Part shown: in pieces, positions 27,374 to 37,015 of the stretch
How positions within the stretch are numbered: the stretch's first letter is position 1
How the letters are laid out: every line of letters starts with the position of its first letter
Source: Pseudodesulfovibrio thermohalotolerans
GTDB lineage: Bacteria; Desulfobacterota; Desulfovibrionia; Desulfovibrionales; Desulfovibrionaceae
NCBI RefSeq assembly: GCF_021353295.2
Contig: NZ_CP120635.1
Location: 3,308,501-3,372,500, forward strand
DNA length: 64,000 nucleotides
Direction of reading: 5' to 3'
The notes under the pieces: model-generated
Told to the model about the DNA's origin: nothing
What the model saw: the letters and a program-made list of their open reading frames with translations, nothing else
The model's database searches: none
Position numbers and translations under genes: made by a program

Positions 27374-28285
27374 GTGGATTTCATTATTCAGAACATCATC
27401 AACGCCTTGCAGTGGGGCAGCTTCTATGCGCTCATCGCGCTGGGCTACACCCTGGTTTACGGCGTGCTGCGCCTGATAAACTTCGCCCATGGAGACATCT
27501 TCATGGTCGGCGCATACATTGCATTTTTCGTGGCCGGATTCATGCTCGGCCCGGCGCTCGGGCTGTCACCCATGGCGACGTTCCTGTTCGCCGTGCCGCT
27601 GACCATGTTCCTGACCGCCTGCGTGGGCGTGACCCTGGAGCGCATCGCCTACCGGCCCCTGCGCCGCAAGGGCGCGCACCGGCTCTATGTGGTCATCACG
27701 GCCCTCATGTGCGGCCTGATCCTCGAATACTCGAACCTGGCAGTGCTCGGCGCGAGCCGCCTGAAATTTCCCGAGCTGGTCGAGAAGACCATCTGGAACC
27801 TGGGCGGCGTGACCCTGACCAACCTCAAGGTCATCGTCATCTTCGCCGCCGTGGCCGTCTTCGTCATCCTCAACTTCATCGTCACCAAGACGAAGATCGG
27901 CATGGCCATGCGCGGCATCTCCTACGACAAGTTCGCCATCCCGCTCATGGGCATCCCCATCGACAGCATCATCGTCTTCACCTTCATCCTGGGTTCGGGC
28001 TTCGCCGGGCTGGCCGGTCTGCTGTTCGCCATGTCCTACCCGGTGCTGGAGCCGTTCATGGGCATGATTATCGGCTGGAAGGCATTTATCGCCGCAGTCG
28101 TCGGCGGCATCGGAGACATCCGGGGCGCGTTCTACGGCGGATTCCTGCTCGGCTTCATCGAAGTGGGCGTGGTCACGGTGTTCCCGTCCACCTACCGGGA
28201 CCTGTTCGCCTTCACGATCCTGCTCATCATTCTCTGGATGAAACCCACGGGACTGTTCGGAATGCCGCAGTCCACCAAGATCTAG
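27374..28285 (+). CDS. livH: Branched-chain amino-acid ABC permease LivH
   Basis: A 303-residue permease with about eight membrane helices. The N-terminus NIINALQWGSFYALIALGYTLVYGVLRLINFAHGD is the LivH signature. GGIGDIRGAFYGG near residue 250 is the cytoplasmic ATPase-contact loop. The start is GTG with GGGAAGG upstream. livM follows after 16 bp. Confidence 0.95.
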   Translation: MDFIIQNIINALQWGSFYALIALGYTLVYGVLRLINFAHGDIFMVGAYIAFFVAGFMLGPALGLSPMATFLFAVPLTMFLTACVGVTLERIAYRPLRRKGAHRLYVVITALMCGLILEYSNLAVLGASRLKFPELVEKTIWNLGGVTLTNLKVIVIFAAVAVFVILNFIVTKTKIGMAMRGISYDKFAIPLMGIPIDSIIVFTFILGSGFAGLAGLLFAMSYPVLEPFMGMIIGWKAFIAAVVGGIGDIRGAFYGGFLLGFIEVGVVTVFPSTYRDLFAFTILLIILWMKPTGLFGMPQSTKI

Positions 28286-28301
28286 CGGGGCACGCGCGAA
28301 T

Positions 28302-29396
28302 ATGCAGAAATACACCTTCAACATCCTGATGGCAGCCTTGGCCGTGGCCCTGCTCGCCATGGCGCAACTCCGCATCATCGACAACTACATCCAGGCGGTC
28401 ATCATGTTCGTGGGCATCAACATCATGATGTCCACCTCGCTCAACCTGGTGAACGGCAACATGGGCGAGTTCACCTGCGGCCACGCGGCCTTCATGTGCG
28501 TGGGCGCCTACGTGGCCTCCATCCTGTCCGTTCTCTGCTTCGGCTCCAAGTTCGGCGACCCGATCTTCCCCGAAGTAGCTTCCTTCTTCGTCTTCCCGTT
28601 CATCATCCTGCTCGGCGGCGCAGTGGCGGCGCTCTCGTCCATCCTGGTGGCCCTGCCCTCGTTCAAAACACGCGACGACTACCTGGCCATCATCACCATC
28701 GCCGTGAACTACATGGTCATCTCGGCCATCGAGAACATGGACTGGGTCGGCGGATCGCGCGGCTTCCAGGGTATGAAGGACACGGCCTGGGCCATGGTCG
28801 ACAGCACTCCTGCATGGCTGGCCGGGGAAAACGACTTCCCCTGGATCCTGCTCTACGTGATCCTGTTCACGGCCTTCGACATCTGGGTCATCCGCCGCTT
28901 CATCACTTCCACGTACGGCAAAGGCGTCAACGCCGTGTGCCAGGACGAGACAGCAGCCGAAATCATGTCGGTGAACACCAACAAGATCAAAACCGTGAAC
29001 TTCATGATCTCGGCCGGGCTGGCCGGGTGCGCGGGCGGCCTGTTCGCTCACGTCATCGGCTACGTCAATCCGCAGTCGTTCAACATCCTCAAGTCCACCG
29101 AGGCCATGGTCATGGTCTACCTGGGCGGCATGGGCTCCCTTTCGGGCGCGGTCATCTCGGCGATAGTCTTCACCGTCCTGCTGGAAATCCTGCGCTCCCA
29201 AGCGCTTATAGACTTCCTGCTGGCACCGGCGACCTTCGTGTTCCCCGACTGGGAACCGTCGGCGGGCGTCATCAAGTGGGTCATGATTCCCCTGCTTCTT
29301 GTCCTGATAATGCAGTTCAGGCCGGAAGGCATCATGGGCAACAAGGAGTTGTCGGACGTGTTCCCGAAACTCAAAAAATTCTACACGTTCAAATAG
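28302..29396 (+). CDS. livM: Branched-chain amino-acid ABC permease LivM
   Basis: A 364-residue polytopic permease. SLNLVNGNMGEFTCGHAAFMCVGAY is the family N-terminal region, and GGMGSLSGAVISA near 272 is the EAA-type loop. It pairs with LivH to form the channel. Confidence 0.94.
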   Translation: MQKYTFNILMAALAVALLAMAQLRIIDNYIQAVIMFVGINIMMSTSLNLVNGNMGEFTCGHAAFMCVGAYVASILSVLCFGSKFGDPIFPEVASFFVFPFIILLGGAVAALSSILVALPSFKTRDDYLAIITIAVNYMVISAIENMDWVGGSRGFQGMKDTAWAMVDSTPAWLAGENDFPWILLYVILFTAFDIWVIRRFITSTYGKGVNAVCQDETAAEIMSVNTNKIKTVNFMISAGLAGCAGGLFAHVIGYVNPQSFNILKSTEAMVMVYLGGMGSLSGAVISAIVFTVLLEILRSQALIDFLLAPATFVFPDWEPSAGVIKWVMIPLLLVLIMQFRPEGIMGNKELSDVFPKLKKFYTFK

Positions 29397-29406
29397 GGGG
29401 CTGTTC

Positions 29407-30174
29407 ATGACACTGCTCAAAATAGACAGCCTCACCCAACGTTTCGGCGGTCTCCAGGCCGTCAGCGAGTTCTCGGTGGACATGCAGGGCGGCGAACTGA
29501 TGGGCCTCATCGGCCCCAACGGCGCGGGCAAGACCACCATCTTCAACCTGATCTCCGGCTTCTACCAGCCCACCGAGGGAACCATTACCTTCGACGGCAA
29601 GCCGACCGCCGGTCTCAAGCCGCACCAGGTCACCTCCATGGGCGTCGCCCGAACCTTCCAGAATATCAGGCTGTGGCACGACATGACCGTGCTGGACAAC
29701 ATCCGCATCGCCCAGCACTACAGGCTGGGCTACTCGGTCTGGGATTCGGTGATCCGGGGCAAACGCTACCACGCACGCGAAGCGCGCATCCTTGAAATAG
29801 CCGAGGAGCTGCTCGAAGCCATGTCCCTGACCGACGTGGCCATGGAGCTGCCCAAGAACCTGCCCTACGGCCTCCAACGCCGGGTGGAGATAGCACGGGC
29901 CATGTCCATCCGGCCCAAGCTCCTGCTCCTGGACGAGCCCGCGGCGGGCCTGAACTCCAAGGACGTGGAGGAACTCATCACCCTGGTCCGCTGGATCCAC
30001 GAGCACTTCAACATCACCATCTTCATGATCGAGCACCAGATGAAGGTCGTCACCTCCCTGTGCCAATGGATCAAGGTCATCGACTTCGGCGCGACCATCG
30101 CCGAAGGCACCCCCGAAGATATTCAGAGCAACCCGGCCGTCATCAAGGCCTATCTTGGAGACGACAACATATGA
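29407..30174 (+). CDS. livG: Branched-chain amino-acid ABC ATPase LivG
   Basis: A 255-residue ATPase with Walker A GPNGAGKTT near residue 36 and Walker B LLLLDEPAAGLN; MELPKNLPYGLQRRVEIARAM carries an atypical signature region. Its stop overlaps the livF start (ATGA). Confidence 0.95.
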   Translation: MTLLKIDSLTQRFGGLQAVSEFSVDMQGGELMGLIGPNGAGKTTIFNLISGFYQPTEGTITFDGKPTAGLKPHQVTSMGVARTFQNIRLWHDMTVLDNIRIAQHYRLGYSVWDSVIRGKRYHAREARILEIAEELLEAMSLTDVAMELPKNLPYGLQRRVEIARAMSIRPKLLLLDEPAAGLNSKDVEELITLVRWIHEHFNITIFMIEHQMKVVTSLCQWIKVIDFGATIAEGTPEDIQSNPAVIKAYLGDDNI

Positions 30175-30908
30175 CTACTCCCCTACTCGAAGTCGAGAAC
30201 CTGTACGTCAAGTACGGCAACATCGAAGCCCTGCACGGCATCTCCTTCACCGTGGGCGAAGGCGAGATCGTCACGCTCATCGGCGCCAACGGCGCGGGCA
30301 AGTCGACCACGCTCATGTCCATCGCCCAACTGCCCCCGCCCGAAGCCCCCAAGGTCATCAAGGGCGACATCCGATTCAAGGGCAAATCCATCCTCGGAAT
30401 GCCCGCGGACAAGGTCGTCTCCGATCTCCACATGGCCCTGGTTCCCGAGGGACGGCACATCTTCGGCAACCTGACGGTCGAGGAGAACCTCAAGCTGGCC
30501 ACCTATTCCCGCAAGGACGGACAGGTCGAGATCGACCGCGACTACACGCGCGTCTACACCCTGTTCCCGCGCCTGGACGAGCGTAAGAAGCAACGCTCCG
30601 AGTCCCTGTCCGGCGGCGAGCAACAGATGCTGGCCGTGGGCCGTGCGCTCATGTCCGGTTGCCGGGGCATCATGCTCGACGAGCCGTCCATGGGGCTGGC
30701 CCCCCTGCTCATGTACGACATGTTCCGCACCCTCAAGGAATTGAACGAGGAGGGCATGACCATCCTGCTCATCGAACAGAACGCCAATCTGGCGCTCAAG
30801 TTCGCCCACCGAGGCTACGTCATCGACACCGGAGAAATCGTGGCCCAGGGTTCTTCCGCCGAACTCATGGAGGACCCAGAAGTCAAGAAGGCGTACCTGG
30901 GCGGCTGA
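30171..30908 (+). CDS. livF: Branched-chain amino-acid ABC ATPase LivF
   Basis: A 245-residue ATPase with Walker A GANGAGKST, signature SLSGGEQQMLAVGRALM and Walker B IMLDEPSMGL. The ATG at 30171 overlaps the livG stop by four bases, so translation is coupled. A longer frame upstream is a shadow within livG. Confidence 0.95.
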   Translation: MTTPLLEVENLYVKYGNIEALHGISFTVGEGEIVTLIGANGAGKSTTLMSIAQLPPPEAPKVIKGDIRFKGKSILGMPADKVVSDLHMALVPEGRHIFGNLTVEENLKLATYSRKDGQVEIDRDYTRVYTLFPRLDERKKQRSESLSGGEQQMLAVGRALMSGCRGIMLDEPSMGLAPLLMYDMFRTLKELNEEGMTILLIEQNANLALKFAHRGYVIDTGEIVAQGSSAELMEDPEVKKAYLGG

Positions 30909-31072
30909 TGCCCGCACACGATTCCGGGGCCGCCCCGCACTTGTAGGCGCGCCCCGGGACCGGTTCTTTCGTTCAAACCCTCCGCCCGGCACGACATGGC
31001 ACGGCTCCTGCTTTGGCACGGGCACGGGAAATATTTTCCCGCGACCGCGAAAACAACACCATGGAGAACGCC

Positions 31073-31690
31073 ATGTCGACCGCAGCCATCGGATCGGACC
31101 TGATAACCGGCACATACACCCTGCTCCGCGCATCGGTGGAGGAAAAACAGCTCTACCAGCAGGCCGAGGAGCTGACAGACGAGTCCAGCAACGGCAATGC
31201 TTCCGCAGGCCTGACCTCGGAAATCCTGTCCATCCTGAACCAGATTCCCAAAGGGGACGACAACCGCCTCTCCTTCCAGGAGGTGGAAGACTACCGTGAG
31301 GACCTGGGGGACAAGTGGGACGAGTCGGTCATGGCCGACCTGAAGGAACTCGGAGTGGACGTCTCCTCCGAAATCGCAATGACTTACGACCCGACCACGG
31401 GCAAAGTCACCGTGCCCGCAGGCACGGCCGATGCCGACATCATCAATCGGTATTTCGAGGACAACCCCGACAAGGTCGAAGAATTCAAGAACATCATTCA
31501 ACTGGGCAAACTGACCACCACGGCGTCGACCAATCTTTCCCAAAACGATTTGCTGACCAGCTTGCAACAACAGAGCATGGCCTGGTGGTTCGCCGACAAC
31601 ACCGACCCGTCCACCTGGTTCGATGGCGGCGGCCTGCTGGCCTTCAGCGGGGGAAGCTCCGCCTACACCGGTCTGAACCTGATGGTCTGA
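31073..31690 (+). CDS. Uncharacterised soluble protein with an EF-hand-like segment
   Basis: A 205-residue protein without signal peptide or membrane helix. The start at 31073 has GGAG six bases upstream. A segment KGDDNRLSFQEVEDY (about 61-75) resembles a degenerate EF-hand loop plus exit helix. The C-terminus is rich in Ser/Gly/Trp. It has its own terminator and follows the liv operon by 164 bp. I do not recognise its function. It may be related in kind to the EF-hand protein at 11083. Confidence 0.65.
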   Translation: MSTAAIGSDLITGTYTLLRASVEEKQLYQQAEELTDESSNGNASAGLTSEILSILNQIPKGDDNRLSFQEVEDYREDLGDKWDESVMADLKELGVDVSSEIAMTYDPTTGKVTVPAGTADADIINRYFEDNPDKVEEFKNIIQLGKLTTTASTNLSQNDLLTSLQQQSMAWWFADNTDPSTWFDGGGLLAFSGGSSAYTGLNLMV

Positions 31691-31732
31691 TCCGGTCGCA
31701 AAGGCTGCACTCCGCAACAGACCGACAAAAAG

Positions 31733-31767
31733 AGGCGCGCCATGCTCAAAGCATGACGCGCCTTTTC
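31733..31767 (+). terminator. Rho-independent terminator
   Basis: AGGCGCGCCATGC/GCATGACGCGCCT arms with a TCAAA loop, followed by TTTT. Confidence 0.85.
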
Positions 31768-31882
31768 TCTTTTCTGGGAAGGGCGGGCCGTCCAGCGGCC
31801 CTCGCAAACACTTTCCCCGGGGTTTCGCCCGGCGTTCGCGCCTGCGATAAAACGTCCGTGCGGCTTGCGCCCGGACCGAATG

Positions 31883-32377
31883 CTACTCGACCACGTAGGC
31901 CTTGTTGATGACTACCGGCTCAACCGGCACATCGTCGTGGAAGCCGTGGCGGCCGGTATCCACATCCTTGATCTTGTCCACGGTGTCCTGGCCTTCGACG
32001 ACCTTGCCGAACACGGCGTATCCCCAACCCTGAGGGGTCTCGGAGGAGAAGTTCAGGAAGCCGTTGTCCTTGACGTTGATAAAGAACTGGGAGGAAGCGG
32101 AATGCGGATCCATGGTCCGGGCCATGGCCAGGGTGTACTTGTCGTTGGCCAGACCGTTGTTTGCCTCGTTCTTGATGGGCGCGCGGGTCGCCTTTTCCTT
32201 CATGTCCGGGTCCATGCCACCACCCTGGATCATGAAGTTGGAGATGACGCGGTGGAAAATGAGGCCGTCGTAGAAGCCGTCCTCAACGTACTGCTGGAAG
32301 TTGGCCGCACTCGCGGGGGCCTTGTCGAAATCGAGCTCGATGACGATGTCGCCCATGGTGGTTTCCATTTTAATCAT
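31883..32377 (-). CDS. Cyclophilin-type peptidyl-prolyl isomerase
   Basis: A 164-residue cytoplasmic isomerase (no signal peptide). [14 protein letters not shown] and [18 protein letters not shown] are cyclophilin core motifs, including the catalytic Arg. AGGAG lies seven bases before the ATG at 32377. PpiB-type by length and location. Confidence 0.94.
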   Translation of the reverse strand: MIKMETTMGDIVIELDFDKAPASAANFQQYVEDGFYDGLIFHRVISNFMIQGGGMDPDMKEKATRAPIKNEANNGLANDKYTLAMARTMDPHSASSQFFINVKDNGFLNFSSETPQGWGYAVFGKVVEGQDTVDKIKDVDTGRHGFHDDVPVEPVVINKAYVVE

Positions 32378-32481
32378 GAATACGCTCCTTTGTGCCGGGA
32401 CTCGCCCGACGTGATGTCTTTTGGGGATTTTCCCCTTATCAAAGCCCGCCGCGCCTGGCAAATCAGGACGCCGGGCGGGGT

Positions 32482-32835
32482 CTACTGCCCGGCTTCGGGC
32501 ACATCCGTTACCGTGCCCTTGACTGCCGGAACGTCGACCCGGGGGTCGTAGAACATGTCGAGATCGTCGTCGGCCGACTCCGCCCGCCGAACCTCCCGGA
32601 CCGATCCCTCGGCCTTGAAGGTCAGCAGGGAGCCGAGCTTCATGACGTTCCGTTCAATAACCAGTTCCGCCTGGGGCTCCACGATCTCGGCCTGCTTGGC
32701 GGAACGGGGGCCCTCAGGGGTAAAGTCCACGGGCGACGGACCGTCCAGGAAGCCCGTGACCACATAGGCCAGCGCCACTCCCGCGGCAACGGGCTTGAGC
32801 ACCCGCACCATCCCGGCCCACGTCCACCAGACCAC
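32482..32835 (-). CDS. Membrane-anchored hypothetical protein
   Basis: A 117-residue protein with a GTG start four bases after the stop of the DegT-family aminotransferase gene. One N-terminal membrane segment (about 12-30) is followed by a soluble tail with [21 protein letters not shown] and an acidic C-terminus. I do not recognise the family. Tight coupling to the aminotransferase suggests a related surface or envelope role. Confidence 0.55.
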   Translation of the reverse strand: MVWWTWAGMVRVLKPVAAGVALAYVVTGFLDGPSPVDFTPEGPRSAKQAEIVEPQAELVIERNVMKLGSLLTFKAEGSVREVRRAESADDDLDMFYDPRVDVPAVKGTVTDVPEAGQ

Positions 32836-32839
32836 GCCG

Positions 32840-33970
32840 CTACCCCTCGATAACCTTAACGATGGTCTCCTGATCCTCGGCGGTCAGGTAGGGATGCATG
32901 GGCAGGGCGAAGATGCGCGAAGCCACATCTTCCGACACCGGGAAATCGCCCTCCTTGTAGCCAAGGGAGGCAAACGTCTTCTGCAGGTGCAAGGGCTTGG
33001 GATAGTAGATGCCCGTGGGAATGGATGCCTCGGACAGCTTGGCCATGACCTCGGCGCGCTGCTCGGAATCCCGCGCCAGCACGCAATACTGTGCCCAGAC
33101 CGAGACATTGCCCTCGGGCACGGAAGGCGGAGTCAGCCCGTCCACGCGGGACAGAAGCTCGGCATAGCGGTTGGCCACTTCCTGACGCTTGGCGATCTCG
33201 TCGGGGAAAATCTCGAACTTGGCCAGCAGCACAGCGGCCTGAATGGAATCGAGCCTGGCGGTCAGGCCGAGCCTGTCGTTGTCGTACTTGTGCGAGCCCA
33301 TGCCGTGCACCCGGATGGAGACCAGCAGCTTGTGCAGCTCCTCGTTGTTGACGAAGACCATGCCGCCGTCGCCGTAGCAGCCCAGAGGCTTGGCCGGGAA
33401 AAAGGAGGTGCAGGCGAGATCGCCCAGGGAACACACGGACCGGCCCTTGTAGGTTGCGCCAAAGGACTGGGCCGCGTCGACCAACAGGAACAGCCCGGAG
33501 TTGTGGGCCAGAGGCTCGATGGCATCGTAGTCGGCGGGTTGGCCGAAGATATCCACGGCAATGACGCCCTTGGGGGTGAGTTCCTTGCGGTTTTCCTTTA
33601 CGTGGCGAATCTTGCGCCGCAGGTCGTCGGCGTCAAGGTTGTAGGTCACGGGGTCGACATCCACGAAAATCGGGGTTGCGCCGAGCAGGGCCACCACTTC
33701 GGCCGTGGCGATGAAGGTAAACGGAGTGGTGAAAACGGCATCGCCGGGGCCCACGCCCAACGCCATGAGGGACATGAGCAGCGCGTCGGTTCCGGAGGAG
33801 CAGCTCACGGCGCGGGATACGCCGGTGTATTCGGCCAGACGGGTTTCAAGTTCGCCGATTTCCGGGCCCATGACATAGGCACCGTGCTCAAGCACGGTTT
33901 CAATGTTGTCCTTGATCCGATTTTCTATCTGCCTGTACTGCGTTTTCAGGTCGATGAAAGGTATGCTCAT
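32840..33970 (-). CDS. DegT/DnrJ/EryC1/StrS-family sugar aminotransferase
   Basis: A 376-residue PLP enzyme. The lysine is K194 in TSFFPAKPLGCYGDGG; VDAAQSFGATYKG and SSGTDALLMSL are typical. It is closest in pattern to WbpE/WlbC-type enzymes that aminate 3-keto-UDP-sugars for surface polysaccharide. No other sugar genes adjoin except the small membrane protein downstream. The ribosome site at 33970 is weak. Confidence 0.9.
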   Translation of the reverse strand: MSIPFIDLKTQYRQIENRIKDNIETVLEHGAYVMGPEIGELETRLAEYTGVSRAVSCSSGTDALLMSLMALGVGPGDAVFTTPFTFIATAEVVALLGATPIFVDVDPVTYNLDADDLRRKIRHVKENRKELTPKGVIAVDIFGQPADYDAIEPLAHNSGLFLLVDAAQSFGATYKGRSVCSLGDLACTSFFPAKPLGCYGDGGMVFVNNEELHKLLVSIRVHGMGSHKYDNDRLGLTARLDSIQAAVLLAKFEIFPDEIAKRQEVANRYAELLSRVDGLTPPSVPEGNVSVWAQYCVLARDSEQRAEVMAKLSEASIPTGIYYPKPLHLQKTFASLGYKEGDFPVSEDVASRIFALPMHPYLTAEDQETIVKVIEG

Positions 33971-34057
33971 TTACAGCTCACTTTTATGGCTTTAATGTAA
34001 GAATGGGTGATTGTGTACCGGCAGTGTCTCACGAAAGAACGTGCCGAGACAAGAAAT

Positions 34058-35449
34058 TTACTGTCCGCCGCCCTTTCCGTACGCGGCCGCGGCGGCCACG
34101 AAACGGTTGGCCCAGCCAGGGACGGCAAGGGCGTGAATGTGATTGTATCCGGCCCAGGTATTCCGGTGCAGGAACCCGTCACGACCCAGCGCACTGCCCT
34201 GCCCCCGGCACATGCGCAACCCGTGCCGCAGGTCCGCCGCGCCGTCGGACACGCACATGGAGTAATGGAATTCATGGCCCAGAATGCGTTCGCCCCGGGG
34301 GAAAAAGACGGAGTCCTCCACCACCTCGGCCTCGGTGTAGCCGAGTCCCTGCGGACGCGGACAGAACGCTGTGCCCAGCGGAAACACACCCGCCATCTTG
34401 TGCGACGCCCCGTCGACTTCAAGCGTGTCGCACAGGACCATGAACCCGCCGCATTCGGCGTAGATGGGCATCCCGGCCTCGGCTCGGGAGTGCAGGTAAT
34501 CAAGGGCCGGACGATTGGCCGCAATGCGCTCCGCAAAAACCTCGGGAAAGCCGCCGCCCAGATAGAGGCCGTCGACCTCGGGCCAGGGTTCGCCATCGAG
34601 CAGGCTGACGCGCACCAGTTCGGCCCCGGCATGTTCCAGGGCCTCCAGATTTTCAGGATAATAGAACCACAGGGCCGCGTCGTGGACGTAGCCGATGCGG
34701 GCCGCCTTCGCAGCCGCCGGGCCGGGGAATACGGGAGCCGGAGCAGGACCGAAATTCGGTGCGGCGTCGGCTACAGCGGCAATGCCGTCAAGGTCCAGCC
34801 ATTCCTCGGCCAGATCGGCCAGCCGGTCCAGATGGCCGGCGCCATCGTATTCCTGGTCGGACATGAGCCCCATATGCCGTTCGGGGATGGGATTCGCGCC
34901 CATCTTGGGCAGCACCCCGAGGACCGGTACATCGCTGTAGGTCTCCATGGACCGAAGCAGAACCGAGCGATGCCGTTCCCCTGCCGTGCGATTGAGGATG
35001 ACGCCCGCCAGATTCAGCCCCGGTTCGAACCCGGCGCACCCCTGCACCACGGCGGCCACGGTGCGGGTCATCTTGGTGCAGTCGATCGCCAGAATGACGG
35101 GGCAGTCGATCATGCGGGCCAGCTCGGAGCTGGAACAGGTGCCGCGCTCGTCCATGCCGTCGAACAGGCCTCGGTTGCCTTCGACGAGGCTCAGGTCCGC
35201 GCCTGCGGACTTGTGATAGAAGACGGAGCGGATGATCTCGCGGGAATGAAAAAATGGATCAAGGTTCGAACAGCCGCGCCCGGCAGCCAGGCCGAGCCAC
35301 TGCGCGTCGATATAGTCCGGCCCCTTCTTGAACGGGGCCACGACACGCCCCGCCCTGCGAAAGGCGCGCGCCAGGGCCAGAGACACTATCGTCTTGCCGG
35401 TGCCGCCGGACAAACCGGCCAAAAGTATGCGAGGAACGGATTCGGGCAC
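34058..35449 (-). CDS. cbiA: Cobyrinic acid a,c-diamide synthase
   Basis: A 463-residue glutamine-dependent amidotransferase of cobalamin and/or siroamide-type tetrapyrrole synthesis. The ATP-binding N-terminus has GLSGGTGKTIVSLAL and KKGPDYID; the glutamine amidotransferase domain has YAECGGFMVL with the nucleophile Cys. The GTG start lacks a good ribosome site. It follows dsrD on the same strand, as in other Desulfovibrio. Amidated siroheme (sirohydrochlorin amide) is known for Dsr, so a role in its maturation is plausible. Confidence 0.93.
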   Translation of the reverse strand: MPESVPRILLAGLSGGTGKTIVSLALARAFRRAGRVVAPFKKGPDYIDAQWLGLAAGRGCSNLDPFFHSREIIRSVFYHKSAGADLSLVEGNRGLFDGMDERGTCSSSELARMIDCPVILAIDCTKMTRTVAAVVQGCAGFEPGLNLAGVILNRTAGERHRSVLLRSMETYSDVPVLGVLPKMGANPIPERHMGLMSDQEYDGAGHLDRLADLAEEWLDLDGIAAVADAAPNFGPAPAPVFPGPAAAKAARIGYVHDAALWFYYPENLEALEHAGAELVRVSLLDGEPWPEVDGLYLGGGFPEVFAERIAANRPALDYLHSRAEAGMPIYAECGGFMVLCDTLEVDGASHKMAGVFPLGTAFCPRPQGLGYTEAEVVEDSVFFPRGERILGHEFHYSMCVSDGAADLRHGLRMCRGQGSALGRDGFLHRNTWAGYNHIHALAVPGWANRFVAAAAAYGKGGGQ

Positions 35450-35477
35450 GTTTGAATGAGGGCTTATTGAACCAAGA

Positions 35478-35515
35478 AAGCCTTGCCCGTCATCTACTCG
35501 ACGAGGGCAAGGCTT
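35478..35515 (-). terminator. Hairpin between dsrD and cbiA
   Basis: AAGCCTTGCCC/GGGCAAGGCTT, a perfect 11-bp stem, 22 bp past the dsrD stop. TTTCTTGG follows on the minus strand. It could end most dsr transcripts before cbiA. Confidence 0.75.
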
Positions 35516-35537
35516 GAAAAGCGATCAGGACGGAAGA

Positions 35538-35786
35538 CTAGTCTTCGCCCTCGCTGTGAGCCTGCTTGCCGACACCGGCCAGGCCGTACATGGTGGTGGA
35601 CCCGGAGGACCAGAACACCATTTTCTCTTCCTGAACCAGCTGGGTCAGGAGCTTTTTGACAGCGCGGCTCTTCTCATCCGGGAAAAGCTTAGTGAAGTCG
35701 TTGAAGTAGAACTTGGTCTTGCTCTTGGACTTCTCTTCGCAAAACTTGATGATTTCAGCTTTTGCAGCTTCGGGATCGAGTGCCAT
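35538..35786 (-). CDS. dsrD: DsrD, activator of dissimilatory sulfite reductase
   Basis: An 82-residue winged-helix protein. FYFNDFTKLFPDEKSRAVKK and WSSGSTTMYGL match the D. vulgaris DsrD pattern (78 residues). DsrD is established as an allosteric activator of DsrAB rather than a DNA-binding regulator. AAGGAG precedes the ATG. It is separated from dsrB by 65 bp that hold a strong hairpin. Confidence 0.96.
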   Translation of the reverse strand: MALDPEAAKAEIIKFCEEKSKSKTKFYFNDFTKLFPDEKSRAVKKLLTQLVQEEKMVFWSSGSTTMYGLAGVGKQAHSEGED

Positions 35787-35810
35787 GATGGACTCCTTCT
35801 TTTTCTAAAG

Positions 35811-35839
35811 CCGGGGTACGGCTGAGAGCCGTACCCCGG
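35811..35839 (-). promoter_or_regulatory. Intercistronic hairpin between dsrB and dsrD
   Basis: A perfect 13-bp stem (CCGGGGTACGGCT and complement) with a 3-nt loop. The U-run is poor (CTTTAG), so it may protect the dsrAB message 3' end or attenuate dsrD rather than terminate fully. Confidence 0.7.
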
Positions 35840-35851
35840 TGCTTCATTTTT

Positions 35852-36997
35852 CTACCACTTGAACTGAGTGGTCTGACGCCAAGTGTAGTACGCCGGATCA
35901 CGGAAGTCATCAATCAGATGCTCAGTGAAGGGCAGCTCGCATTTCTCGAAGAAACGCTCCCAACCGATGCGGTTGGCCCAGTCGCCCAAACGTTCGTACT
36001 TGTTGGCATCCTCGGCGTAGGTGTCGAGGATCTTCTTGATCACCTTGGTCATCGTGGGCCAGCGAGGCGGCTCGTTGGGCACGTAGGGAACCACGACCTT
36101 GGAGAAGGCGGGCTTGGTGATGCGGTTGGAGATCTTGCCGCCGACCATGATCGCGATACCGTCGCCCTCGCCATCGGACAGGGGCAGGGACGGACACATG
36201 GTGTAGCAGTTACCGCAGAACATGCAGCGTTCCTGCTTAATGGCGACGGTCTTGTAGGTCTCGCCGTCGATCTCAACCTTGGACGGACGGACTGCACCGG
36301 TGGGGCAGGCGGCCACGGCCAGGGGGATTTCGCACAGGTTGTCCAGGTACTGGTGGTCGATGATGGGCGGTTTGCGGTGGATACCGAGAATGGCGATATC
36401 GGAGCAGTGCACCGCGCCGCACATGTTCAGACAACAAGCCATGGAGATGCGCACCGGGGCGGGCAGCTTCATGTTCTGGAAGTCATCGAACACGACGTCC
36501 ATGGTAGCCTTGACGGTACCGGAAGCATCGGTGGCCGGAGTGTGGCAGTGGACCCAGCCCTGGGTGTGAACGATGTTGGTCACACCGGCGCCGGTTCCGC
36601 CGACCGGGAACTTGTGGGAGCCGCCGGGGAACGTCTGGCCGTTCAGGTAAGTCTTCAGTTCCTTGGCGGCCTCTTCGGTCTCGACCTGGAACTCAAGGTT
36701 GTTACGAGTGGTGAAACGGACGTAGCCGCCGGAGAACTTGTCGGCGATTTCGCAGATTTCACGGATATGAGTGACGGACATCAGGCGGGCGGTACCAGCG
36801 CGGACGGTGTAGGTCTTGTCGCCGGACTCGGCCACGTGCAGCAGGATGCCGGGCTCGATGATCTCATGGTAGTCCCATTTACCAAAGTTCTTTTTGATAA
36901 CCGGGGGCAGATACTCGCCGAAGTGACGAGGTCCGATGTCGGAAATCCGACCTTCCATCGGTTTGTCGGGATTGTACCCGGAAGAAATAAAAGCCAT
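35852..36997 (-). CDS. dsrB: Dissimilatory sulfite reductase beta subunit
   Basis: A 381-residue subunit of the enzyme that reduces sulfite in the cytoplasm. Siroheme-[4Fe-4S] cysteines are C151, C188, C189 and C193 (ACCLNMC). The ferredoxin domain has C231 with C258, C261 and C264 ([13 protein letters not shown]). GAGGAG precedes the ATG by nine bases. It forms an A2B2 complex with dsrA, 18 bp upstream. Confidence 0.98.
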   Translation of the reverse strand: MAFISSGYNPDKPMEGRISDIGPRHFGEYLPPVIKKNFGKWDYHEIIEPGILLHVAESGDKTYTVRAGTARLMSVTHIREICEIADKFSGGYVRFTTRNNLEFQVETEEAAKELKTYLNGQTFPGGSHKFPVGGTGAGVTNIVHTQGWVHCHTPATDASGTVKATMDVVFDDFQNMKLPAPVRISMACCLNMCGAVHCSDIAILGIHRKPPIIDHQYLDNLCEIPLAVAACPTGAVRPSKVEIDGETYKTVAIKQERCMFCGNCYTMCPSLPLSDGEGDGIAIMVGGKISNRITKPAFSKVVVPYVPNEPPRWPTMTKVIKKILDTYAEDANKYERLGDWANRIGWERFFEKCELPFTEHLIDDFRDPAYYTWRQTTQFKW

Positions 36998-37015
36998 ATT
37001 GATTCACTCCTCTTT

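Noticed and set aside
32795..35455. Long plus-strand frames opposite the DegT and cbiA genes
   Set aside because: Antisense shadows with no start signals.
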